Below are positions 45,416 through 57,290 of a stretch of DNA of 64,000 bases, piece by piece; the first letter of the stretch is position 1; every line of letters starts with the position of its first letter. Source of the DNA: Prinia subflava (taxonomy: Eukaryota > Chordata > Aves > Passeriformes > Cisticolidae); contig NC_086247.1 of assembly GCF_021018805.1 (NCBI RefSeq), positions 5,897,230 through 5,961,229 on the forward strand, written 5' to 3'. The translations under genes were made by a program, and so were the position numbers. A model generated the notes under the pieces. That model saw only the letters and a program-made list of their open reading frames with translations, ran no database searches and had not been told where the DNA came from.

Positions 45416-47907
45416 GTAGGACATGATCCAACACCAAGCTACATGGTTTCACTTTCCTGAAAAATTACACAGGAATTTGTTAAATTCCAATTAACTTAGA
45501 TGTGTAGCAGAATAACTCTGAAATGGATCAGAAATTAATTTCAAATAATATGCAGGTGTTGTTGGAAAGCATGAGAATCTCTAAGTTGATTGTTGAGCTC
45601 AGAAGAGTGTGCTTTCTCCCTTTAGGTCTGTTTTATTTACCATATTTACCATTTGTTTAAATTCTGCTTCTAGCATTGACCATGTGTTTTAATATTACAC
45701 ATACTAGTAGCAAAAAGAAAAAAAAAAAAAGATTTTGTTTAAAAAATACATTTTGCAGAGTTGTTTTCAAACCCAGTATGATACCATGGAACAAGCCGTG
45801 ACAGAAAATTAGGATCATCACAAAGCTTGCTGTTCTCTCTTCCTTTCACAAGTTTTGGCTCCTGCTTTCCCACTGTATGCCAGCAACTGTCACAGATGGT
45901 TCAAGAAGTCAAAAGGTCTTACCACCTTCCAGCAAACTGCTAATTAATGGAATATTAGTGTTCTCAGTCAGGCAAACAGAGAAAACATTGTGAGTAGTAA
46001 ATCACTTTTGACTACGGTTCATGGGAAGTCACTCACAAATGGCTAAGCAGAAGGTCAGCCTTTTGTGAAGGTTCAAAATAGGGTAAAAACTCAGCACTCT
46101 GAATTCACAGCAGGAGACCTTCATCTTACAGCAACTCTGCCCCAGCATCTTTTATGTGTAAACAGCAAGCAGGAATTCTTAACTAAAACAAAACGCTACA
46201 CTGCATGCATAATGCCTCCCTTGGGGAGTTAAAAAGAGAGGACAAATTACATGTGACAGATGTTAGCTACATCACTTAACACACCACTGAAAGGCGTTCA
46301 GGGTATATCAGAAAGGTATAGTGTAATGTGAGATGCACCTGAATCAGCTCTGAGTAGGAAACTTGACATATAAACCCCAGAAGAGCATGATACTATTATG
46401 GTTATCCTACCACTGGGTCCCAGAGGAGATTATTCAGAGCTGGCATATGCTTTCATTCAGGTCACTGCACTGGGTCTTGAGGAAAGGGTTTGGGGTAGTA
46501 TGCATGTAGGTTTTTCTTCATTTACAAAATCCTTGTGTTCCCAGGCCCTGTTTCATACAAAAAGCAGATTCAGTGATAGATTAAGACATCTAAGAGGAGG
46601 TACCTACTTCTGTAACAGATGTGCAAGTTCCAGCTTTGCTTAAAGGAGCTCTATTCAGTCACTGGAGTCTGGATAATGATTCAGACAAGTGTAGATGTTT
46701 ATTTTAGGGGAGCTGTGCCCCAGGCTTCACTAATTAGGTGTGCAATTCAGTTACCTAAAAACAGTCCTGTGTTGCCCTCTGAACTGCTCTGAGATAACCT
46801 GTGTGCCCTACAGATGCGGCTTCAGAGTCGTGTGAGCCTCCTGTAAATCCTCAGTCAAACTACCCATCCCAAATGGATGTTTAGGGAACTGAATCAAAGC
46901 CTGGCTGTCCACTGACTATGACAGAAACTGAAATTCCTTGCTCATGCATCAACATCCTCACACAGACATCTAAATGCAATTACCTTGAGGCAGAAACTAT
47001 TCTTTTCTCTCCTCTCCCTATCCAGAGCCAAGGCACAGACAAACTTTTCGTCATTATTTCCTCACACCTCAGGTTTCCACCAAATTAAATGCGGGCCCAC
47101 ACAAATGGAAAACTGAGGGACAAGAGGTGTCTGATTTCCCTGACAGTGAGGGCCAGAATGAGTGGACTCCATAGCAGATTACACAGGGTAGATGAGAAAA
47201 ACCAAGCAAATATGATGAGGAAAGAGTCTGAGAGTTACCACTCAGTTTCTCTAAGAAAGTTGCCACTATCAAATGGCCAAAAGGAAGCAGTGAACTTTTA
47301 TAACTTGTACAGTCTCTATATGTATATAGTCTATAATGTGTGACTAGATAATATTACATAGCATATGTCTGCAATTTGCACACATTGGTGGTGAGTGCTT
47401 TGCCTGCTTTTTTCATATTTTACCCTTATGTTTCAGATGTGCCTACGCAACCAAGTGTTATTCTCCTGTTGTTAATATATACCTCATTTATAGTGAGCTA
47501 AATTCAGTAATATATACCTCATATGCTTTCCTTATAGTAAGTAGATTATATATCGATTTTTAAAATTATTATTTATTGCTGTGATTGGATGAAGAAGTAA
47601 CACTGAATAACTTCATGACGTTAGTTTAGTACAGGAGTCATCACTGTAATGTCTATGAATCACACAAAACCCACTTAGGTAACCCACTTAGGTTTGTAGC
47701 CTTCTGTTGAAGCCTGGAAGATAAGGGAGCTAATGTTCATGTCCAAAACACTGATAGCTGTGGGGCCAGACAAGGATTTTTGGTAGGGACATAATGTGAG
47801 AAAGGACAGGATGTGGCTGGAGCAGGGGCCACATGGAGGTAGGGCAGCACTTTTCCAGAACAAATGTCCTTGTTCTGTTTTCTGGAGATAACACAGCACA
47901 ATTCAGG
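45416..47907. other. Unique sequence, no gene seen
   Basis: A-run at about 45719-45730. Small direct repeats near 47475-47525 (taatatatacctcat, twice) and 47669-47694 (acccacttagg, twice). No exon was recognised. Confidence 0.45.
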
Positions 47908-48325
47908 TGTAGGAATGAAGCAGAGAACTGGACATAGTAAGGGGAGGTCAAGACTACCCAGGACCCCTGAAAACCTACCCATTTCCAGAAATGTCCAGAA
48001 GAATGGACAATGCATGAGAACTGATTTTCATAGAAAGCAAGAAACTTATCTCCAGGGTTGGGAAAATATCTATAAAAGGCATCCAGGACATTGGACCCCC
48101 CATAAGCTGGATGATGCTGCTGATCTCTTGTTCTTCCATTGCTCCTTTTACTCTCTCTTCTCCACTTTAATCCATCTCTATTTCCTCCCACCCTGCCTCT
48201 TTATCCAAAACCCACTGCTCTGTACTCATACAAACAAACAAGGAACTAAATTCTACTAATTTCCATGGTAAATGCATCATTTATTAATAAAACTTTGTAA
48301 GCTTTTGCAGACCCTGACTTTTGTC
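47908..48325 (+). mobile_element. Probable solo LTR or LTR fragment
   Basis: Promoter and polyA features sit in LTR-like order: TATAAAAGG at 48071-48079, a CT-rich stretch (48125-48215), AATAAA at 48286-48291, then 35-40 bp to a candidate CA end. A candidate 5' TG is tgtaggaatg at 47908, but no matching target duplication was found, so both ends are uncertain. U3 could extend left to about 47759. I do not recognise the family. The alternative is a chance pairing of signals. Confidence 0.4.
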
Positions 48326-51300
48326 ATTCCTTTTGATCACAAGCATCTAGGAATCTGGAGTGGGATTTTAACTTTAACTGTGGGACATCCCACTGCTCTG
48401 TTCTTACAGCTGATGGATGTAAAAATCCTGTATTGGAGTGAATCTCACGAGACACAGTGGTTGTGCCATATTTTGGGTGCTTTCTGCATTTCCTTGGCTT
48501 TTGTGCCACAGGGCTAATTCCTCACAGAATTTTCCGAAGTGCATTATAGGACCAGCACTGTTTATCTGATTACATTTTGTGCAGTAGGGTAGCATCAAAC
48601 CTACTGCAAACATGTGAGTTTAAGGGTAAGATCATGTGGAAGAATGGCTGATATCATGTTTCTCCCTTGGGCAGGAGAAAGGTGTGTGATTGTCCAGGAA
48701 AGTTGAAAATATATCTCAGGTGATTAGAGCACAACAGTAATTTCTGTCTATAGATCTATGAGAGAGTAAGTGATTGTTGCTTGACTTCAAGTCTCTGAAC
48801 TCTTCATGTTCATCCTGAAAAGTTAAAATAGTAATATCCCTCTACTGTCTCTCAGGGCTTTCATCACTTTGAAGTCCAATTTAAAAGGAAAAAGGTTTCA
48901 AACCACATCTGGCTCTTCCTGAACATTTCTCTACTTTAGTCATCACATTTTTCTACTTAAAATGAGCTGGTTTTTCCCCTTGTTTCTCTTTCTAGATGGG
49001 CAAAAGGAGGAAATAACTGTTTGTATGTCTTGAGAAGTAGCAAAAGTGTGTGTCTGCAAAATATGGTCTTACTATATAGTGAATATTTTTTCTCCTTTGC
49101 AATACTAGCTGTCCTATGAAAGAACAACAAATTTCCAGCTATCCTTTTAATATGACTAAATCCTGCCATTGAATTAAGAAGTGAATCCTTGAAGGAAGAG
49201 AGTGACATATTTGGAGTATTGTCATCCTGTGGTAAATATGGGACTGACTAATTCCTCCAATGGATCTTCCTGAGCATTTTTTTGTTGTTTCACTGAAGAC
49301 TTCAAATAAAATAATTTTGCAATCTCTTAACTGCATCTGTTTTGATTTCTTGATTTCCAAGTGAATTGGAATGGAGTGACCATAGCAGGGGCGTACCTGC
49401 TGGCAGCTCATAAACCAGATTAAGTTTGAAACCTGCTTCTTTATGCTGTTTGCCTTCTTGTAAGCTCAAGGAGGATGAATCTATCCCATCATGTCAAAGC
49501 AAGGCTTTAGTGATATGAGGAGCTAAAAAAGTGATCAGGAAAAAATATGGGAAAATAAGAAGTCACTGATTGGGGAATAAAGGGGTGAAGGGTTTAGGTA
49601 TGTTTGAATCATTTCCAGTAATAAAGTTCCTAACTGCTCTGTAATACAGCTGATTCACTGTCACTCGACTTTTGAGCACCATTAATGCCCAGTTTAAAAT
49701 ATCTATGAGATGGATTACTGTACTAAATACTTTACAGTACTGGGTTTACGGTCAGGATTTAGTGGAAAGCTTCTTTCTACAATAAATCACACTATGAATA
49801 TTGATTGTGGTAACTTCTACTTACCTAAAAGTTTTATGAGGCTTTTAAAAAAAAGTACTGACTCTGTTTTGGTGGGAACGATCCTTTCCCAGAAACTAAT
49901 CTGAGGAACATTTCTAAAATATGCCAATTTTGTGTTTATATAGTTAAGAATGGCTTTATAACAAAGTGCTGCTAGTCCAGACCAATTTATTATATGGGGC
50001 AGAAGTGTTAAACTGCCTTAAATCAATAGTTAAAAAGACAGGAGAGTGCTTGGGTGTTATAAGTCATCATTTTAATGAAATATAGATTATTCCAAGACTA
50101 TTAAACAAGTAGTTGGTGTCAGGAAAATTGTTCACTTTTTCAGTGCTAAACAAAACCATCTATTTTAATGCAGTAAAATCAATAAGCAGCTGAGACCTGC
50201 CATGTAGCTTGAATGCCTAAGTAAATGTATATTTAGAACTCCCCATTGATAAGTAGGTAGGCTACTGTTTGCATGTCCTGGTTACTAACCCTGATTAAAG
50301 GAAATGGTTTAAGGGAAGATCGAAAAAAGAAAGAAGCAAGGGAAAAATATTTTGATGTAACTGTTTATTTTGTTAAACAATTACTAGATTTCTTTTCCAG
50401 GAAATATTTTCCAAGCTGCACAGATATTGGGGGCTGAGAATAATTCAGGAGGGGAGAACTGTTTCAATTAAGCACCTGAACTGAAGGAAAGCTAGGGAGC
50501 CCAAGATTAAACTAAAATGTAATTCATAAAATTGCCTAAGGTTCCAAATAATTGGTTTGGAATAATGAGCACAGTTTTGCTTGATATTTTCAGGATTATC
50601 TAAATAAAAAACAAACAAACAAACAAACAAACAAACAAAAAAAAAAAAAAAAAAAAAAAAAACCCAAACCAAAAAACAAATAAAACTAGAGCAGGGTTGC
50701 AAACTCACCTCCCATCCTTCAAAGTAAAAAAATCACATTCCATATCAGGATGAAACCAAAGCCCTTATTTTGTGAAACTGCCTCTTCTTTGGACAAGATC
50801 TTAGATTTCCAGAATGCTAAAACAGGCTGGAAAACCCACTGTGAAGCCTCATTAAAAAATAGGCCTTATATTCAGGGGTGCTGGTGGTGCAGGCTCTCTT
50901 CAGTATTTCATACTTTAAATTGAACTTCTCTGATTTTCTCTCCATATATAATAATTAAAAATTCACTTAGGTAAAGAGAGAATTACTTTATAATATGGAA
51001 TTTAGGGCATTCAGCTAGAATGACGGAGACTTTGATCTGAATCATATTAAGCAGAAGTTTGAAATGAGGTCTCTCATGGCTGAATACACTGGCACTTGGG
51101 TAGTTAGTTAATCTCAGGGCTTCTTCGCTTTGATCATTTCTATCGTGAGGCTGAGAAAATTCCCAGTGCTTTCCAGAGCTGGCTGCTCCTCTTAAAATTT
51201 CCACTTGGAAAAATCAGAATTTTTCAGTGAAAGCCCTGCTTCAGATTTGTGCTCCTAGTCCAGCTACGGTTCAGTGAAGCACATGCCATCCTGTCTCCTC

Positions 51301-53767
51301 CACCAGCTCCTCCAGCACTGCCTGCTAGTAAAGCACGGCTCATGAACATATCAGAGTGTGACTGCCACTTGGAAAATTGCAACTCCTGAAGGTACACGAC
51401 TGAAAAACTCCTGAAGAGAAGGCACTGCACAATTCTCTATCTTGGCCTATTGATCTGCATTCACATTTCAACAGGGCATTCATTAGTGCATTGTGTTAGG
51501 TTCCATTTGCAGCTGGTTGTCTCTGAACAGCATTCAAAGGCAGTCCCTGACTTGAAGGAAAACTGAGATTTTTCTAAAATATAATTGAAGGAAAGCACCC
51601 TGAGTTTTGAGACCAAAATTGTTATTTTTGGTAACTAAAGGTACCTCTTTTGCACCTCATTTGCTAAAATACAGATGATCTAGTGCTGTTTTATATGTCC
51701 TAAAATATTTCACCTCAATACTCAATGACTGGTCATAGATGAAGGAATAGTAATTGTCAATGGGAAGAGCATTCCTTACCTAAAGCAACCAGTGAACAGA
51801 TACTGTGGCATTGTTCCTGTAAGCAAACCTGGCAAAGTCTCTCCAGACAGCCCAATTAGCATGTTTAATGGATCAATTTAAAAGAATAATTCCAGGAATG
51901 TAGAGAAGACATGACCTTCCATAACATTTTTCTGCTATTTCAGTTATTGATGAAATGAAAATAAAGCAATATAAAAACATGTAGCCAAACAGCTCATTTC
52001 TTTCTTTTGGTCTATTTTTTCCCTACCATAATGCATCACTATACTTTTAAATTAAGCCCAGCAGGTAGGAAGATCCTATACCCATTTTCAAATAAGATAA
52101 TTTGTCCCTGCATTACAGCATGCTTCTTTGATATGGTTTCTTTCAGGACATAGCCCTGCTGCTTCCTGAAAGATGAGTAAAAGATTCTTTGCTATAAATC
52201 CTAATGACTGCCTAAGTAAATGCTTTTCACAGAGATGTGTGAAGTTAGATTTCACTTTTCTCTGACATCTAAGTCTGCGATGTCCTTATCCCGAAATACA
52301 GATTTCCCCCCTCTTTTCTTCTGATATACTTCTTTCTCTCATTAAAGGCATTTTAGTTAAAGCTGATTGCCTTCAGCAATAATGGCATCTTGAAAAAACA
52401 TAGATGATAAAAAAACACTGCTCAAATTTCTTATGCCAGTAGTTACAGATTGAATGCAAGAGACAAAGTTATGCCAGGTGTTCATGCAGAGAATAAAGAT
52501 AAAAGTTCTTGTTCTTCCAACATTTACCATTCTCAAGGACTGGGTAAAAACTTTTCTTAGAGGACAAAGCTGATAGTAAGGGAATAGCACAGCCAGCTCT
52601 GGGGCTGGGAGAGGCAGCTGAAGAGCCCCAGTGCCCTTTTAGCTGCAAGAAGCTAATCTGCTGCAGGGTGTGCAAGCAGAAAGCTTTTCTTTGAAAATGA
52701 CATCTTCTCCCTGTGTGTTTTCTTGCAGAGGCTCTGTGCTCTGAACCAAACATGATCAGATGACTTGAATGAGACAGGACTGATTAGAGTAGTCAGTTTT
52801 ACCTTATCCCTCTGCTTGACTGGAGAAAATGACAGTAAATTCCTGTCTCACAGTTCCCATCCATTATGAGTTTCATTACAGAAGGAGTTCTAAGAAAAAT
52901 TTTCCTTTGTCCAGCAGAATAGAATTTTGGCAGCTCCCTATTCTTTCTTTTTATGTATTTGACATTTTTTACTTCAGCTAAATGAGGTGAAATATGACAT
53001 TAACAGTGTTTAGGACACAACTTTAAAGAATATTTTTTAAATTATTCATTGTCTTTTCATCTCTAGAAGAAAATACAAGCACAAAAATATAGTGTATATT
53101 TCTGTATAGCTTTTCTTTCTTTTTTACCCTAAAATCTAGTCTTCTAAAGCTGGTAACACAGATTAGAACAAAAGGTCTATGGGCACTGCATACTGAGAGA
53201 AACTCATGCAAAGCAACATAGTTGGAGGCTGATGCACTGAATCAGCACTGGAAAAACATTTATGGATCCAGGTAAAACAGGGTTCACTCATATGTTCACA
53301 TGCACATATCTGGCTTCATATGATCATTCTACAGATTTTATTTGTTGCCTTCTGTCTTGTGTTTTTCAGCTACTCAGATGCCTGGTTTTGACCTCTTTTC
53401 TATTATTGGTGTTTGAGGGTAGATTAACTGCTTAATTTCAGGAAAAATCTAGCTTGAATTTCCAAATTAATCTGAAATCAAATATGAAGTAATCCCTCTC
53501 ACAACAGCTGGGATAGCTCTGACCTTTCATTACTTTTTGTCTGTGACTATTTCTGCTGGTTTGTAACCTTAAGAACAAGTAGGGATCCAGCAATTTTTAA
53601 TCTGAGTGCTCTGTCCTGTTGAGCCAAATGTGGCTCCTTATCCAATAAACTAATTCTCTCTGTGTCTAAGGTTCCTGTATTAACATACAGGAGTCCCTCA
53701 AGGCAAAGATAAGAATAATAAGAGAAGGATGCACAAAACTGACGAGAAAAGTCTTGTCTGGTTAGTA
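48326..53767. other. Unique sequence with an (AAAC)n/polyA repeat
   Basis: No gene or transposon recognised apart from the simple repeat listed separately. Confidence 0.45.
50602..50686. repeat. (AAAC)n followed by a 26-A run
   Basis: About eight AAAC units (50610-50640) run into 26 consecutive A, then A-rich sequence. There is no retroposon body upstream that I recognise, so it is listed as a simple repeat. Length is likely polymorphic and prone to assembly error. Confidence 0.85.
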
Positions 53768-54120
53768 GAACCATAAAGCAGTTTTGATTGGAAGGGACCT
53801 AGAGGTTTCCTAGTCTAACACCACTGCAGTGAGCAGGGACTTCTTCAGCTAGATCAGGTCACTCAGAGACTCCTCCAACCTGAACTTCAATGTTTACAGG
53901 CAACCTCACCTCTCTGGGTGACCTGTTCCAGTGTTTCATCATGCAAAATTTCTTCCTTATGCCTGATCTAAATATACTCCGTTTCAGTTTAAAGTAAATG
54001 CCCTTTGTGCTATTGCTATAGGTTCTACTTGAAACTCTTATCAGCCCCCTTTAAATATTGAATTTATATAGTGCTCTACCTTTGCCATGGCCTAACTATT
54101 TCACTGTTGCTTCGGGTCAC
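53768..54120 (-). mobile_element. Old CR1 LINE fragment
   Basis: Antisense CR1: 'gattggaagggacctagagg', 'tagtctaacaccactgcagt', 'cacctctctgggtgacctgt', 'tccagtgtttcatcatgcaa', 'aatttcttccttatgcctga' and 'tttcagtttaaagtaaatgc'. Confidence 0.8.
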
Positions 54121-55507
54121 TGTAAGTACAAAACTTTGGTTTCTACATGGCTGAGTCCTCTAAGTCCCCAAATCAAAGAAATAAAACAAATTGTCAAAAG
54201 AGCCTAAGAAAACAAACAGGCAGCTATACCTCCAGTATGAAAGAACAGGAGAAAGAAGGATGTTTTCACCTGGGCCTCTGTGAAAATGATTCTGTGGAGA
54301 AAGCTTATTCCAGACTAGAATGCACTTCATTAAGTAGATAATTGTCTGGTTTTGCAACATTAAAGGCTGCAAAATAACTTGTGACAAATTCAGCAGCTAG
54401 AAATGCTGCAAACTTGAAGCGTCAAAGTTGCATGGACCTGATCCATCAAAATTAGCTTTAAATAGTAACTGTAAAAGCAATTCTAAAAGTAGAGTAACTA
54501 GTAACTCTAAAGGATTCTTTACTTTTCTATACATTCATCCTTAGCAATACAACTCAAGGGAATGTACATGAAACACCATATAAATTCAATTTCCTTGTTT
54601 AGGGCAGAGAAGACTGGCCAAACATGCCAAAAATTGTTTATCCGTCTATCTATAATCTTTCACATGTCCAAGACTAACCAAAAAGTGGATGCTTTGTGGA
54701 GAAAAGAGAAAAATGTCACAGTAATCCTGTGAGGCAGCCCTCCATCTTCCTGGAGTCTGTGCCCCAAAAACAACTTGAACCCAAGGTTGTACCTTTACAA
54801 GATTGAATACCGGTGCCATTTCCTCTTTCTCTGTGCACATTGTTCTGCTCAGACCAGGCAGCTGATCAGTACCAGCTCTGAGCTGTCTTTATACCAGCAC
54901 TTGCCCCAGATGTCCTTCACAGCTCAAGGGACTCGCAGTATCCTGTGAAAAGTTCGGATCTGCCTAAGGAAGATCCCCTCATCTTTCCATAGGTTTTGCA
55001 ACATGATTCCCAAACTCCAGGTTTTATGCCATAGCTTTTGCTGTCAGAACAATGCTTCAATTAACTTCTCTGAAATAACAGGACATGAGTCCATTATATC
55101 CATTTTATGGATATACTTTTTTAGAAATCCACTGGTATATGTGATGAATGAGTATTTTAAGAAGAAATGGATTTTCAGATAAGACAACATTTTAGCTCAC
55201 AGTACCAGGTAAGATAATTTAAATTCTATGATGCATGACTCAGTGTGCTAGAGGCATACAAATGAAGAGAAAATTGGGTCAATCTTCCCTTCTAAAAGAA
55301 AGTTAAGCAGCTAGACAAAGACGTATGTGAAAAAATTGTTTAGCAACATTCATCCTTTTGAAGGGCCTGCTTCATCATTTCGTTGTGCCATCTTTGTCTT
55401 GGGACATCTGCTGAAGCTGCAGTTTTAAAGATGTTCCTGCTGAAAAAGCTTTCAAGGAACAATATGAGTGTAAAAATAGAAAAAAAAATTGCAAACTCCC
55501 TCCCCCC

Positions 55508-55571
55508 ACAAAACAAAACAAAACAACCCAGCCCCCAAACCAAAACAAAACTAAAAAAAAAAAAAAAAAAA
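55508..55571. repeat. A/C-rich low-complexity tract
   Basis: AAAAC words followed by a run of about 19 A. Its minus strand gives a spurious Phe-rich ORF. Confidence 0.8.
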
Positions 55572-57205
55572 GGAAGCAAGGTAAACAGAATTGTGCAGGT
55601 TAAAAGTGTACGATAAAATGTTAAAAACTGCAGAGCTGAATGAGTGCAAATTTCTTGCAGCGCTTTTGGAAAATTGCTACAGGTTTCACCAAACAGGTGA
55701 ATGATGTTGATTTTACTTGAGAAAGTGGTTTGCAAATTCTAGAGAGAATTGTGCTCCAGCTTGTGACTGTTTAAAGAGTAAGTAGCCTACATGTACCTCT
55801 GGCTGGGGTAACACTCTGTGGTAGAAATAAAAATAGAACAATATTAAAATAATTAATTTATTTTTTTTTAATAAGTATATTTAAACACAACTAATTTTTC
55901 AGACACAATAGACACTGACTATGTGTCACAGACTGAAATGTTTTGGAGATAAGAGGACAGGACAGGACAGAAGGCAGAAAGGTTTGGTCTCAGAAGGGTT
56001 TGGCCTCTTCTAAAGAGTTCAAAATATCAGGGTATTTTACTTTACCCTTTCACAGATAGAAAATCTACTCTTCTCATTGCTTTCATCTTGTTGGCACATG
56101 AACATATGTCTCTATTACTATTATTCTTTATTAAAGTAACCTTTATGCTACAGATAAAGACTTGTTCCACAGATATTTTCTTACCTTATATGTATGTAAA
56201 TACATTAATTAATTATTTTTAAATAAAATGCATCAACTTTTCAAAGGTTTCAAAATTTGGTTCCACTTCACTGGCATTGTCTTTGAACTTGTACAGAAAA
56301 AAATCCTCCAGATTCAGGTGAAACCAAACAAGATGATCATTTTTCTGGAAAGTTTCATTCAACATTGTATATTAGTTTAAAATAGTTTAAAATATTTATT
56401 TTGAATGTTATTTCTTGGTCAAGATGTGATTTTCACTGGGAAGAAGTTAATTATTCATACAAGCAAAATACTACTGTGATAATTTAAACTCTCAAGCATT
56501 TCTTGTCTTTGCTTAAGAGTATTGATCACTGCAATGAGAAAGGAACTAATACTTAAAGGCATTACCTGAAAGCACAAAACCATTAGAGAAATAACATGGA
56601 ACTGGATATTTATTATTATAAAGATTGTCTCCAAGTTCTGTATCTCACTCAGTAGAGATGGTTTTGTACAGAGTCAAGCACACTAAGATATAAGTCTTGT
56701 TCATAGTTACTATTTAATCAATAATGAATGGACATAATAATGTTCCACGTCTCAATTTAACCTTTTGCAAACTCAATTTGTGAAATATTTAGAAGAACTA
56801 AAATTAATACTTTTATACTTATTATTAATGTTATCTATAATTTCATTCCCTGTCTCTCAAACAAATTATAAGAGAACCTGTCTTATTTTCTTTCAGTGAA
56901 TTATTTGAAGGCAGGAATAATTTATCAAGATAATTTTCATCTTAATTTGCACATCAAAGTATTTACTGTTCATGTTGTTTTCAGTTGTCAGATGTGTGAA
57001 TTTTTCTCTGCTCTTTGGCTACATAACTGAAACTTATTAAAGAGAATAATAACAAATTAATGGATAATGGATAATGTGTGTTAGATGCACATTTTGGCAC
57101 AGTGCAGAAATATGTGCTCAAATACATAAAGCTTTTGAAATCTGTGGATTTGTTCATAATAAACCACTTGCACTGATATAATAAAAAAGTTAATCACTAA
57201 TAACA

Positions 57206-57290
57206 GATATAATAAAATATAATATTATAATTAATATATTAATTATAAATATAATATATTTATATAGAAATAAAATATCTAAAATAAGAA
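57206..57290. repeat. AT-only low-complexity tract
   Basis: About 85 bp of almost pure A/T with self-complementary attaattataat words. Confidence 0.75.

Noticed and set aside
50602..50686. PolyA tail of a retrocopied gene
   Set aside because: No mRNA-like body or flanking target duplication could be seen upstream of the A-run, so it is left as a simple repeat.
50445..50708. 87-codon minus-strand ORF
   Set aside because: Encoded across the (AAAC)n/polyA simple repeat.
55340..55735. 131-codon minus-strand ORF
   Set aside because: It runs through an A/C-rich low-complexity tract that encodes Phe and Leu runs. Not credible as a gene.
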